A stretch of DNA of 64,000 nt from Miscanthus floridulus (GCF_019320115.1 NC_089593.1:36589835-36653834), one strand, 5' to 3'. Shown: positions 35,819 through 47,622, counted from the first letter of the stretch. Translations and numbers: made by a program. Notes: generated by a model not told the origin, from the sequence alone.

Positions 35819-38479
35819 ATGGCAACTCACAACAACAGGGACATTCTTATGGTGCCTTATGAAGACATACCTAATAAGGATAAAGATGTCATCAGTAAAG
35901 CTATAGAAGAATTTTAGAACAAGTGTTTGTTGTCCTACACCAAGACACGTGACAATAAAGTTATTCAGAAATATCCACTACCAAGAGTTTTGATGCATGG
36001 GCAGCCAAATACAGACGAAGCTAATGATAGGCGTTTCTTCGTAGATGCTGTAAACAAATCTGTTCATGATGCCATGTTGAACCATAATATAGCTTTCTTG
36101 AACACATTCCACAATACCATAAAAGAGGTGTTTCATGGATGTCCAATTGATCAGGTTGGACCGGCTTATTACAACATTCCACATCTGTTGACTCAGGGGA
36201 CTAATCAAGCCGGTACTAGCCATCAAGAAGTAGCAATAACTGGTAATGATGATGTCCTGGCAGTTCAGAGCTCATCGGAGCAAGTTCAAGGTACCACTAC
36301 TAATCAAAGACAAAATAATCCTGGATCATCAATGCAGTATGTGCAACAGCCGACGGGGCAAGTTTAGAATCAAATAGTTAATTTTGGTACATCAGGCCAA
36401 ATACCACCGTCGGTTCAAAAAATAGCACCATCAGTTCAAATGATTCATAGAGATACAGATCCCAACATCTACAACTAGAAACTTCAAGCAGTAAATCTAC
36501 AAAGGACCCAACAGATAGAAATTCCACAAGGATATCATTATGGAACATATTACAATACCCTCCATATGATTCCAAATCTAGGGTATCAAGGTACCCAAAA
36601 TTTTAATCCATAGATGGGTCAGCAATTATAGAGAAATCTAGATTCAAATGCTGATGAGTTGTTGCTCAGAGTAACCAAAATGATGAAGAATCAATTTGGT
36701 TTAAAACCAAAAGGGCAGACCTTTTCGTACTAACGTCCGTATCCAGAGTGGTATGATTTGGTTGCTCTTCCTACAAATTATAGGCTCCTAGAATTTGCTA
36801 AGTTCACTGGTCAAGATAGCACGAGCACAATAGAACATGTCAGTCAGTATCTTACACAGTTGGGTGAAGCATCCATTGAAGAAGCTCATCGAGTTTGTTT
36901 CTTCTCCCTGTCCCTATTAGGACCAACTTTCACCTGATTTTCATCATTACCAGTTAATTCCATTGCCAATTGGACTGACCTAGAGAAGAAGTTTCATACA
37001 TATTTCTATACTAGGATAGGAGAAAAGAAAATCATAGATTTGACAACCATAATGCAAAGAACTAATGAATCTGGTGCCGAGTTTCTTCAGAGGTTCCAAG
37101 AAACCAGGAATTTGTGCTTTTCATTGAATTTGACTGATGATCAGCTAGCTGCTTTGGCCGTTCAAGGAATGTTGCCAACATGGAGAGAGAAGTTGCTTGG
37201 GCAAGAGTTTGACAATTTGGGTTAGTTGGCTCAACGGGTGGCAGCACTCAATAGCTAATTCTAGAATATGCACAAAGATACCCAATTCCAGAAGAATGCC
37301 GCAATTGCTGAAGCTTATAATCCATATTTAGTTAATGATAGCGATGAGGATGATGAAGAAGAAGAGATTGCTGCGGCTGAATGGAATTGGGGTAAGAAGA
37401 CAGTAATGGTGCCAAATCCTTGGGGAAAAGGAGTTGAGGAGAGCTATGATTTCAACGTCACAAAATCAAACAAGCTTTTTGATTTCTTGCTTGAGAGAGG
37501 GCAGATCAAATTGGCCACCAATCATGTTATGTTACCTCCTGATCTGTTGAAGAATAAGACGTTTTGCAAGTTTTATAACGATACTTCTCATTCTATTAAT
37601 GAGTGCAGAATTTTCCGGCAACATATACAGAGGGCTATTTAGCAAGGGAAGCTTAAATTTGATACACCTCGAAAGATGAAAGTTGATGATAATTCTTTCC
37701 CAAGAGATCAGAATATGGTCGATGTTAAGTTGCTCAAATGAAAGACTAAAGTCCTAACATCAACCAGGGCAAAAGAAACCAGAACCATCGATCCAAAGAT
37801 GCAAATATCGGCTAATGAATATAGAGAGATTAAAAGGCGTTGTGACCAACAGAAGAGCTGATATGAGCAGGGAGAGACGTCAAGGGGTGGGGTGATAAGG
37901 CCGCGTGTCACATCTCAAATTTTGTTGAATAAATGGCAATGGTAGAAGGAAAAGGAATATCAGCATTGGTTAGAAGAAAAAGAATACCAACGTCAACAAG
38001 AAGCGGAGAGGTATGAAACAAAACAAGCTGAATCACACTGGAATTGTCCTTTTTTCAGACATTGTTGGAATAAAGGTTTGAAATTGCCTAACAGAAATAA
38101 TTGCCTAGAGAGTAGTGAACAATATTGGGAGTTTAGGCAATCTCAAGCCAACCGCCGGTCTGTCCGTGCTCAAAATGAGTATCATCATAATGATATGGAT
38201 CGGCGCTTAAAAAATAAAAGTGTTCATGATCGGCTCGGGAAGTGAGTTGTTGATCAAAACTGGGCTAATTACGAAGAATAGGGTGATGAGGAAGAATATG
38301 TTTGGCAGGAAGGGCAATGGTGTCTAGGAGGTTTGACAAGAAGCCAGAAAAGAAGGGTGCAATGCCTAAGGAACAGAGAGCTAGAACAGGCTTAGGCATC
38401 AGGTAGCCCTCAAGTATGGTGTGCTAAACAAACAGCCGATAGGGGTCAACGATCAGCTAATATTCAAATAGCTTTTCTG
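35819..38479 (+). pseudogene. gag: Tat-1 gag (in-frame stops only)
   Basis: The ATG at 35819 opens a frame that runs without a frameshift through gag and protease to 38956, broken only by in-frame stops (by hand: 12 TAG, 4 TGA, 2 TAA). The capsid-like core lies about 36770-37230, with NWTDLEKKFHTYF and RTNESGAEFLQRFQETRN, matching the retrotransposon gag domain. An acidic run (DSDEDDEEEEIAAAEW) follows. A knuckle-like CKFYNDTSHSINEC (37565-37610) fits the non-canonical zinc finger of Tat gag, with Phe-Tyr where a second Cys may be expected. A charged Arg/Gln-rich stretch (37900-38400) leads into protease. Confidence 0.8.
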
Positions 38480-38956
38480 TTGCCGTCAGAATTTAGAGCT
38501 CTAGCAGACCAAGAAGTCTATTCAGATTTTGATGAATCAGAGTATGAGGATATAGTTGCCAAGTTGATAGTTATACAACAAGCTATATTCGATAAGCCAG
38601 TCAAGCATCAACACTTAAAAGCTTTATATGTAAAAGGTTTCGTCGATGGGAAGCCAATGAGCAAAATGTTGGTGGATGGAGGTGATTCTGTTAATCTTAT
38701 GCCTTATACTACTTTTTGCAAGCTTGGCAAGGGACTAGGAGATTTGATTGAGACTGACATGATGCTTAAGGATTTTGGTGGTAATGCATCCAAGACCAGG
38801 GAGGCAATAAATGTCGAATTGACAATTGGAAGTAAGACTTTGCTCACTACATTCTTTGTCATTGATGGAAAGGGTTCATACAGTTTACTCCTTGGTCGTG
38901 ATTGGATTCATGCAAATTGTTGTGTACCATCGACTATGCATCAATGCTTGATTTAG
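38480..38956 (+). pseudogene. pol: Tat-1 protease
   Basis: A 158-codon open stretch in frame with gag. MLVDGGDSVNLMPY is the active-site motif; Tat proteases have D-G-G in place of the usual D-S/T-G. SLLLGRDWIHANCCVPS near the end is the second conserved protease motif (LLGRDW). It would have cut Gag-Pol. A TAG stop at 38954 and a frame change before RT at about 39100 break the reading. Confidence 0.85.
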
Positions 38957-39144
38957 TGGCATGGAGATGATGTTGAGCTGGTTCATGCTGATGATTCTAT
39001 GAGTATAGCAACAGCTAATCCAATGTATTGGGAACTAGAAGACTTCGAGTGTTTTTCTGGCAAGCTATGGGAAGGAGGCTTCATTAAAATCAACAATGAA
39101 AGCCAACAGCCGATCCAAGCAGTCGTCTCTAAAAGTTTGTTTTA

Positions 39145-40365
39145 ATGGATAATCCAATAGATGGTACAGATGGTAAACTAGGGCATGGCTTCATGTCGGC
39201 TGATGAATTAGAGGAGATAGATATTAGTCCTAGAGATAGGCCTAGGCCGACGTATGTGAGTGCTAAGTTGGATCCTGAGTATAAGCAAGAGTTGATAGAT
39301 TTATTAAAGGAATTTAAAGATTGTTTTGCTTGGGAATACTATGAGATGCCTGGTCTAGATTGATCAATTGTTGAACATTGGTTGCCGATCAAACCTGGAT
39401 ATCGGCCGTTTAAACAAGCTCCGAGGAGATTTAATCCAAATGTTCTTGATGATATCAAAAAGGAGACTGAAAGACTACTAGAAGCAAAATTTATCCGACC
39501 ATGCCGATATGTAGAGTGGATATCGAGTGTTGTTCCTATTTATAAGAAAAATAGGAAGTTAAGAGTTTGCATCGATTTTAGAGATCTGAATAAGGCTACA
39601 CCCATGGATGGTTATCCAATTCCAATAGCCGATATGTTGGTAGATGCAGCAGCCGAGCACAAGGTTATTAGTTTTATGGACGGCAATGCAGGATATAATC
39701 AAATTTTTATGGCTGAGGAAGACATAGCAAAAATAGCTTTTAGGTGCCCTGGCATGATCGGTTTATTTGAATGGGTTGTGATGACCTTTGGTTTGAAGAA
39801 TGTCGATACAACTTATCAGAGGGTGATGAATTATATTTTTCATAAGTTGATTGACAGGATTATTGAAATCTACATTAATGATGTGATGGTAAAATCTAAT
39901 CGGTACAAGGAACATCTAGCTAATTTGCGGGAGACTTTGGAGTGCATAAGGAAACATGGTTTAAAGATGAATCCCAATAAGTGTGCCTTTGGAGTATCAG
40001 CTAGACAATTTTTAGGTTTTATGGTCCACGAGAGAGGAATTAAAATTGGTCAAAAAATTATGAAAGCAATTGATGTGGTAGTGCCCCCGACTACTAAAAC
40101 AGAGTTACAATCTTTGCTTGGTAAGATTAATTTTATCAGGAGGTTTATTTCAAATTTGTTAGAAAAGGTTCTGTCATTTTCTCCTTTGTTGAAGTTGAAA
40201 AATGATCAAGAATTTAAATGGGGTGACATACAACAAAAGGTGTTTGAGGAGATAAAAGTATATATGAAATGTCCACCTATGCTAGTCCCTCCTAAGCAAG
40301 GTAAGCCTTTTAAGTTGTACGTGTCAGGCGATAACCAAACAACTGGATCGGCCTTAATGCAATAG
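39145..40365 (+). pseudogene. pol: Tat-1 reverse transcriptase with lost catalytic aspartate
   Basis: In one frame from 39145, with a TGA at 39361, the long open part is 39382-40365 (327 codons). Fingers motifs: IDFRDLNKATP. Palm: SFMDGNAGYNQI holds the first catalytic Asp. The second motif, normally Y-V/I-D-D, reads EIYINDVMVKS, so the first Asp of the pair is Asn. Later motifs (GLKMNPNKCAFGV, FLGFMVHERGI, LLGKINFIRRFI) are well kept. The family enzyme copies element RNA into DNA in cytoplasmic particles. This copy should be inactive from the Asn change alone, apart from the stops. Confidence 0.88.
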
Positions 40366-41091
40366 TTTAAAGGAAAAGAACAAATTATTTTGTATCTAAG
40401 TAGAAGGCTTTTGGATCTAGAAACAAGATATTCTCCTATTGAAAAGTTATGCTTGTGCTTATATTTCTCTTGCACTAAGTTGTGACATTACTTGTTATCG
40501 GTTGAGTGTACAGTTGTTTCTAAGGCTAATGTGATCAAACACATGCTATCAATGCTGATATTAAATGGGAGAATGGGGAAGTGGATTCTTGCATTGTCGG
40601 AATTTGACTTGAGGTACTAATCGGCTAAAGCAGTCAAGGGGCAAGTAATAGCCGATTTTGTCACTCAGCATCATAAGCCGAGTATTGGCTATGTAGAGCT
40701 GATACCTTGGACGTTATTGTTTGATGGATCATCGTGCAAACAAGGTGGTGGCATTGGCATTGTTATTATTTCACCTCAGGGGGCAAGTTTTGAGTTTGCT
40801 TTTCCGACTAAACAAATGACTACCAACAATCAAGCAAAATATGAAGCTATTCTTAAGGGACTTCAACTTCTTCATGAAGTAAAGGCCGAGTTAATTGAAG
40901 TATTTGGAGATTCACAGTTAATTATTAATCAGTTGATCATCCTATATAAATGTAAAGATGATATTATGAGGGGATACTACGATGAATGCCAGAGGTTACT
41001 CAAGGAGTTTCCTCATATTTCTCTTCAGCATATTCCAAGATCACAGAATCAAGAGGCTAATCGGTTTGCTCAAAGTGTGTCAGGTTATTGA
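40366..41091 (+). pseudogene. pol: Tat-1 RNase H region: native remnant plus second RNase H
   Basis: Same frame as RT. The first part (40366-40640) has YLSRRLLDLETRYSPIEKL, from the native Ty3 RNase H. VIADFVTQH at about 40650 marks the linker. The second domain (40711-41088) is an additional RNase H as known in the Tat lineage: LLFDGSSCKQGGGIGIV (Asp), NNQAKYEAILKGLQ (Glu), VFGDSQLIINQL (Asp), and QNQEANRFAQ at the end. Its three first acidic residues are present. Stops: TAG at 40363, a TGA and a TAA in the native part, TGA at 41089. It would remove RNA from RNA-DNA hybrids. Confidence 0.82.
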
Positions 41092-42389
41092 GTGTTTCAA
41101 GAGATCTTAAGTTGTGAAACCTTGACTAATGATTGGAGAGTTGAAATATCCAATTACCTTAAGAATCCATCACAAAAGGTTACTAGCAAATTAATGTATA
41201 AATCGACTAAGTATGTTTTGCTAGATGATCAGCTATATTACAAGACATTCGATGGGGTGTTGCTTAAATGCTTAAATCAAGAGGAAGCTAACGTGTTGAT
41301 GGGTGAAGTACATGAAGGGATATGTGGAGCTCATCAATCGGCTTATAAGATGAAATGGACTATTCACAGGACCGGATATTTCTGGCCGATAATACTAGAA
41401 GATTGTTTTGAATATTATAAGGGGTGTCAGGATTGTCAATGTTTTGGTAATCAGAAATCGCCCACATCAGCTATGAATCCAATAATCAAACCATGGTCGT
41501 TATGAGGTTGGGCAATTGATTTAATTGGCCAGATCTTTCCACCTTCAAGTAAAGGACATAAGTTTATATTGGTAGCAACATATTACTTCACTAAATGGGT
41601 TGAGAAAATTCCTTTGAAGATGGTAACCCAAAGAACATGGTTGATTTTGTCAAGGAACATATTGTGTATCATTTTGGGATTCCTCAAACTATTACTACTG
41701 ATCAGGGGACAATGTTCACATAAGAAGAGTTCAGAGATTTTGCTTCCAGTATGGGAATTAGGTTATTAAATTCTTCTCCTTACTATGCTCAGGCTAATGG
41801 CCAGGTAGAGGCGTCCAATCAAATTATGATTAAGTTGATCAAGAAAAAATCAAAGAGCAGCCAAGGGAGTGGTATTCAACGCTTAGTGAGGCATTATGGG
41901 CATATAGGATGGCCTGTCATGGATCGATTAAAGCATCACCTTATGAACATGTGTTTGGTCATAATGTAGTCCTTCCTCGGGAGATTCAAACTGGATCAAG
42001 GCGTGTCACATTGCAAAATGATTGGTTAGCCAAAGTTTACAAGAATCTTATGATAGATGACTTAGAAGACTTAAGTTGCCATCATCTACGTGCTCTTGAG
42101 AATATCAAAGCCCATAAGCCAAGGATTGTGAAGTATTACAATAAGAAGGTCAAGAGCAAACAATTTTCTGAAGGAGACTTAGTCTGGAAGGTGAAGTTGC
42201 CGATCGGGTCAAGAGATAGCAAGTTTAGCAAATGGTCACCTAACTGGGAAGGACGTTATCGGATTATACGTTGTGCGCCTGGCATTGCTTATATTTTAAA
42301 AATGCTAGGATGAGAAGAGGAGTTTGATAGAGCAATCAATGGAAATTATCTAAAGAAATATTATCCTAGCGTTTGGATTAATTCTTGAT
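41092..42389 (+). pseudogene. pol: Tat-1 integrase (two frameshifts)
   Basis: The N-terminal zinc domain shows HEGICGAHQ and later CQDCQC. The catalytic core is spread over three frames: WAIDLIGQI (first Asp) in the RT frame after a TAG/TGA-type stop near 41505, TTDQGT (second Asp, near 41697), and ANGQVEASNQ (Glu, near 41800). Frame changes occur near 41630 and 41850. The C-terminal part (41909-42313) has ENIKAHKPRIVKYYNKKVK and a GDLVWKVKLP motif, then NWEGRYRI. It would have inserted the DNA copy. Antisense gene B ends about 240 bases downstream on the other strand. Confidence 0.85.
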
Positions 42390-42639
42390 AGCCGATTTGT
42401 TCAGTCATCGGCTCTAATAGCTGGTACCAGAAGGGTATCACCTCTAGTTCAAAAATAGACCCGAAGGGTTAAAAGCTGATGCGATATGTATCGCCTATAG
42501 AGCAAAAACAAACACAGAGACAATCATGGTGTATACAAAAATATTGCAGGAATTTCACTAAGACACGATCATAGAAAAACAGGGATTTCATTCATTGATC
42601 AGTTTGTACTAGGTACAAGCTAATCGAACACGTTGTTTA

Positions 42640-42881
42640 CAACGTCCTAAGCTGAAGTGATGTCCATGATGGCCGCTGTGGCATCTTCAAAGTCCTCGAT
42701 CAGGTCCTCATGCATGCTAGGGTCGTTGGCCATCAAAAAGCATGGCTCCATGGTGTGGAGATCATTCTCGGTCTAGACCTGCGTCGCTGCCAGAGCCATT
42801 GTCGTGCCGCAGTGAACGCTGTGGAGGGCGAGCTCCTGAACGCGTGTTGGGATGTCCTTCAAGCGGTTGTTGAGGAGACGG
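42640..42881 (-). pseudogene. Antisense gene B of Tat-1, last exon, 3' part
   Basis: Minus strand, end of the C-terminal domain, cut at 42882 by the nested element. The readable part has DIPTRVQELALHSVHCG, an in-frame TAG, then an EDFEDATAAIMDITSA stretch and DVVNNVF, matching genes A and C. A TAG lies just before DVVNNVF. Upstream exons continue at 46891. Compared with gene A, about 20-25 bases of the exon seem lost at the insertion point. Confidence 0.65.
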
Positions 42882-43754
42882 TGATGTAGACTAGGCCCGA
42901 TCTTCCGAAAGGTATGATAGTGTTTATTGGTGGAGACTCAACATTCATGATCTAGGCTTCGAACCAAGACTGATTCGGACCCCCGCAACCGTTACACCAC
43001 TGCTCCGTTGGTTATCAACCACGTGAACACAATTGACCTCGCCGACAAGGCTTTCCTACAAGCGAATCAAGAACACAAGCAAGAACGAGATAAACGCAAT
43101 CTGAAATTGCAAATAAATATGATGCTTATGATAATGAGAAAGAGTTCAAGTTTTTATTCGAAAGGACTAATCACCACAGGTGAACAAGATCAAGAACTAG
43201 GGCCCTGGTTCACAGCAAGCGGCCTTGGCGGCGACAGTTGCAGCAAAACAACGTCTGTTTCACGAGGAAATCAAGAACTAAACAAAACCCAAACCCTAAG
43301 GAGAGTGACGGCTGGTATTTATAGAGTCTTGGGCGTCACCCCCCCTGGACACGCCCCCTAATGGGCCGAAACACAATACACGGTCCAACGGACCAAAAGA
43401 CGGTGTCGCAGCACCCTGGCAGATTCTGGATGCTGACTTAGTTCGATGATTCCCATTGATTCTGAAGGTCTTTTGATGTGAAACCACATGGATTGTCTTC
43501 CTTATCAAATTAGCTTTCCAACCATATGTGGATCGTCGAAAACGGAGTCCGGATGCGTCCTGGGTGACCAGTTTAAGGCAGACTGGTCCTAGAGGCCGAG
43601 GCAGACTCGAACTTGAGTTGCTTTGGACCTCCACCTCGGGGACTCGAACCGAATTAGCCTCGGACCTCCTTCTTGACTTTGACACCCTTGCTAGCCTCCT
43701 ACCCCTCCATACCATGTGCCAAACATGGTCATATGTAGGGGTGTCATGTCCTCA
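42882..43754 (-). repeat. 3' LTR of the nested element
   Basis: 873 bases; minus-strand start TGAGGACATGACACC, end GTCTACATCA. Contains Asn/Lys-rich short frames without known domains. Confidence 0.85.
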
Positions 43755-43775
43755 TCATCCTTCCCTTCTTGATGA
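43755..43775 (-). other. Polypurine tract of the nested element
   Basis: Minus strand AAGAAGGGAAGGATGA ends exactly at the 3' LTR start, supporting minus-strand orientation. Confidence 0.7.
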
Positions 43776-43813
43776 AAAGCCGTCCTCGGTGTCGATTGTG
43801 CTTGAAACTGATC

Positions 43814-45079
43814 CTACACAACATAAAAAAGAACGGGGTTGCGAAAACAAAGAGAACTGAAATAATTGTGAGAAGGAATGTGACCATGTTTCCAAGTTTG
43901 TAGCATGTCAACTCGCATAAAAATTTCAGCAAGCATGTAGACTCCATGATCCGAATGCACACGATGTATGTCAACACTATCCTGCAAAAGATTAGAACTA
44001 TCCAAAGACAATGCAGGAATAGATGGTCTAGTAGACATAGGTAGCAACCAACAATGCTCCCCTTCTTGGAAGTGAACTTGTTTCTTTGAGGAACATGAGA
44101 AAATGTTTGTATGATTATGGCTGACCTCTAAACGATCATAATCTTGTACAACAAAAGGAGAATTCATATTACTGCAAATGTATACTCGATGTATCATATA
44201 TTGTCCCTTGTTGTTATGTTTGCCAATAACATGATATGTATGTTTAGAAAACCAAGGCAAATCAACATATTTAAATAGAATCTCCTCCAAACAATCTAGG
44301 TTACACAAAACATCAAATTCAATGTAACCCAAAGTATGTAAAGAAGACAACAGTTTGAACTCATCAGTTTTAGTAGCAATATGAATAACATGTTTATTTT
44401 CAGTGCAAATGGTTGGTTCCAAAACATGTAAAACTGAAGCATCATCAATCAATTCATCTTTATCACAAGGAACATCAAGCAAATTATCATGGGACAAAGA
44501 CAAATCAAGAGAGGGTTCCACTAACAATTGCTCTATGATAGCATGGTGTGTGGAAGAATTTAGTACATTAAAACAATTCTCACCTTCTGTGAGTGTAGCA
44601 CCATGGGCATTACCTATGTTTTTAGCAGGAGTAATAGGTGCATTGTGATGTGATAGTTCTGAATTTGCATATGAGGTTGTGAGCTCCTCATTTTCTGTCA
44701 CATCATCCTCGCTCTTTTGTACATTGTCCTGCAAAAGGTTAGGCATAGCAGGAGGAATAACAAGAGATTGATCTAGTTGATGCACCTCATCATTTGAATT
44801 AATTACAAGAGATGGATTAACAAAATTTTCTCTCATAAGATCTTTCATATCATTCCAAGTTTGAGGTTTATCAGAAGGATCTAAAGACTCCCACTAAGAT
44901 AAAGCAGAATGTCGCAAAACACTAGATGCATTTTTTACCTTCCTCCTTGGACACATAAAGCGAGTAGCAAATATGTTATCTAAGGCAATTTCCCACTCCA
45001 TGTACTCATCAGCACCTATACCATCATAAGTCGGTGGATATGAACAACCTGTCATTGTTAGAATCAGACAAGAAAACAC
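43814..45079 (-). pseudogene. Single ORF of the nested element: gag-like start fused to an unknown region
   Basis: A 422-codon frame broken only by one TAG at 44894. The N-terminal ~60 residues include YPPTYDGIGADEYMEWEIAL, resembling the start of Ty3 retrotransposon gag. After the TAG, TWNDMKDLMRENFVNPSL also fits gag. The remaining ~300 residues are acidic and Ser/Asn/His-rich, with FDVLCNLDCLEE, HTYHVIGKHNNKGQYMIHRV and SPFVVQDYDRLEV; I do not recognise a domain, though similar proteins seem to recur in grass transposon annotation. There is no zinc knuckle and no protease or RT motif. The near-complete frame suggests the protein was kept while the element was active. Confidence 0.65.
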
Positions 45080-46002
45080 ACAAGTATGTTTTTCCTATGA
45101 ACTACTATAGGATGTGGACAAGGAAAAACAAGGCACTCAACTCTCAAGCGTCTTACCACGGTCTTACAAGTGTTCTTACCAAAGCAACAGGCGATGTAAT
45201 CGGTCGGTGACTGTGATACTGTTGTAGCTTGAGTGTAACAGTTGCAAGGCGAACCTGTACTTGTTTAGAAGAAAGTGGAGCTTGGACAGGTACAATATAG
45301 TAGCAAGGAATAGCAATAATTTAATTCAAAAATTGCAAGATTGAAAAGTAGTCCCAAGCTAGTCTATTTCGCTGGCCTAAACTCGTCCTGAACCTAGTTC
45401 AAGCAAGCAATACAATACAACTCAGCACAAGGACTCAAAAGGATGCAAGAACTTCTAAACTTTTTTTTCACTTTCTTTTTCTTTCCTTCTTTATTTTTTT
45501 CTCTTTTTTTTAGGTGCGGCTTTTTTCCTTCTTTTGGTTTTTGCACCTCTTTGCCTTTTTCTTTGTTTTATGTTTTTTATCTCACAAAAGTGCCGCACAT
45601 AAGAGATTAGACTTTAGATATTTTCACCGTGGAAGAAAAATACTTAACCGAGGAAGCCGTAGAAGGAATTGCTAGACAAAACAAACTCAATCATGCAACC
45701 CACTCCATGACTATTTCAAATCCAAAGAAAAACTGGAGATCAATCTGATGCAAGCCACACTAGGAAACAAGACTTGACACGAGACCAAGAACAAGATCAG
45801 AACACAACGAACACTAAGACGCGGCGAGGGACGACAGTTCAATAAAGCAAACTGAAATTAAAAAAATTGCAAAGGCACAACGGGGCTATAGGACTAGAGA
45901 TATGTGATAGTGTATATTTTTTGGCTTTTTGTGGACTATAGGTAAAACAAAAACAGTAGCAATCTAAAGGGAAAAACAAAGTTATACCTAACGGGCAACA
46001 AG
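45080..46002 (-). mobile_element. Leader of the nested element
   Basis: About 920 untranslated bases. On the minus strand it includes a long purine-rich tract (plus-strand T/C run at about 45460-45515 and 45525-45580). No gene seen. Confidence 0.6.
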
Positions 46003-46015
46003 GTCTCTGATACCA
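46003..46015 (-). other. Primer-binding site of the nested element
   Basis: Minus strand TGGTATCAGAGAC, two bases after the 5' LTR end; matches initiator tRNA-Met except for the last base or so. Confidence 0.88.
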
Positions 46016-46017
46016 CT

Positions 46018-46890
46018 TGATGTAGACTAGGCCCGATCTTCCAAAAGGTATGATAGCGTCGATTGGTGGAGACTCGACGTTCACGATCTAGGCTTCGAAC
46101 CAAGACTGATTCGGACCCCTGCAACCGTTACACCACTACTCCATTGGTTATCAACCACGCGAACGCGATTGACCTCGCCGAGAAGGCTTTCCTGCAAGCA
46201 AATCGAGAACACAAGCAAGAACGAGATAAATGCAATCTGAAATTACAAATAAATATGAGGCTTATGATAATGAGAAAGAGTTCAAGTCTTTATTCGAAAG
46301 GACTAATCGCCATAGGCGAACAAGATCAAGAACTGGGGCCCTGGTTCACAGCAAACGGCCTTGGCGGCGACAGTTGCAGCAAAACGACGTCTGTTTCATA
46401 AGGAAATCAAGAACTAAACAAAACTCAAACCCTAAGGAGAGTGACAGCTGGTATTTATAGAGTCTTGGGCGTCACCCCCCCTAGACGCGCTCCCTAATGG
46501 GCCCAAACACGATACACGGTCCAACGGACTAAAAGACGGTGTCGCAGCACCCTGGCAGATTCTGGACGCTGAATTGTTTCGACGATTCCCATTGATTCCG
46601 AAGGTCTTTTGATGTGAAACGACATGGATTGGCTTCCTTATCAAATCAGCTTTCCAACCATATGTGGATCATCGAAAACAGAGTCCGGATGCGTCCTGGA
46701 CGACCAGTTTAAGGCAGATTGGTCCTAGAGGCCAAGGCAGACTCGAACTTGAGTTGCTTTGGGCCTCCACCTCAGGGACTCGAACCGAATTATCCTCGGA
46801 CCTCCTTCTTGACTTGGATACCGTTGCTGGCCTCCTACCCCTCCATACCATGTGCCAAACATGGTCATATGTAGGGGTGTCATGTCCTCA
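46018..46890 (-). repeat. 5' LTR of the nested element
   Basis: 873 bases, aligned end to end with 42882-43754 and followed (minus strand) by the primer-binding site. Confidence 0.88.
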
Positions 46891-47471
46891 TTAGAGGGCC
46901 CCAGGCATTGACGGCCACCGTAGCCGCATTCGCCACCAGTTGTAGGTTCTCCATCTGCACCATCAAGGTTGGAAACCACGGAAACAAAAGAGCTATCAAG
47001 ACAAAGATAGTGGAAATTGAAACAAAGATTTTCTTGGAGTTCTCTTACCCGCCACCATGGTGTTAGACTCAGCCAACCACACCTAAGCAGCATTGGCTTC
47101 TTCCTTGGCGGCGTGGAGGGCGGCTTGAGAGGTCTCGAGGCGGCTCTTAAGCTGAACGTTCTCCCGAGTTGCCTCGGAGTAACGATCCTTGGTCACCCTC
47201 CACTCCTGGAGGAAATGCCGGGTGACATCACTGTTGTAGGAGTCAGAGGAGTCTAACAATGAGTCCGGCGTGGCAGCAACAGATGCGGCGGTAGAAGGCC
47301 CGCCGGTCCTAAGAGGAAGTGGCCAAAGGCTGTCATTGAGGATGAGCCGACAGATGCATTAGCAGATGATTCTCGCTATGGATGGGAGCGTTCAATCTTA
47401 CCTCATGCGGTGGAGCTGCTGGCTGACCGGGACCTCTTCCTCTAGGAGATCTTCCACTACGTGCTTGCCAT
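46891..47471 (-). pseudogene. Antisense gene B of Tat-1, exons 1, 2 and start of 3
   Basis: Minus strand. A possible start ATG at 47471 reads only four codons before TAG; exon 1 ends near 47403 with donor GTAAG. Exon 2 (about 47330-47049) encodes DSYNSDVTRHFLQEWRVTK, then a coiled-coil-like part with LKSRLETSQAALHAAKEEAN, ending LAESNTMVAG at donor GTAAG. Exon 3 starts at 46954 after TGCAG; at the place where gene A has acceptor TTTTCAG, gene B has CCAAC, so the original acceptor seems lost. The exon continues to 46891, where the nested element interrupts it. Order and splice phases match gene A. Function unknown. Confidence 0.65.
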
Positions 47472-47614
47472 GGTGATCTTCTCCTGCTATGGATGCTGGC
47501 CTAGATCGGGGGAAGAAGAAGGGAAACTACTTTAGGGGTTGTGAAGGTGGAGAAGTACAGAGAACAGAGGCGGTTGCAGGTGTAGATGTGCTAGAAGCTG
47601 GAGCCCTTAGCGTG

Positions 47615-47622
47615 TGTTTATA
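47615..47622 (-). promoter_or_regulatory. TATA-like box upstream of antisense gene B
   Basis: Minus strand TATAAACA, about 145 bases upstream of the possible gene B start codon. A comparable box (TATAAATAT) lies about 116 bases upstream of gene A. This suggests the antisense genes have their own promoters. Confidence 0.5.

Larger units (their letters stand above)
42882..46890 (-). mobile_element. Nested non-autonomous LTR retrotransposon, 4.0 kb
   Basis: Two 873-base direct repeats (42882-43754 and 46018-46890) with TG...CA ends flank 2263 bases. On the minus strand the order is 5' LTR, initiator-Met primer site, leader, one ORF, purine tract, 3' LTR. No protease, RT or integrase is coded. 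The LTR copies differ at about 15 of the first 200 bases, mostly transitions. Flanking five-mers GACGG and TTAGA do not match, so the expected target duplication is missing. It lies in the last exon of antisense gene B, same transcriptional direction as that gene. Confidence 0.85.

Noticed and set aside
45455..45585. Poly(T)/poly(C) tract as a retroposon poly(A) tail on the minus strand
   Set aside because: It is a mixed pyrimidine run inside the leader of the nested LTR element, with no target copies around it.
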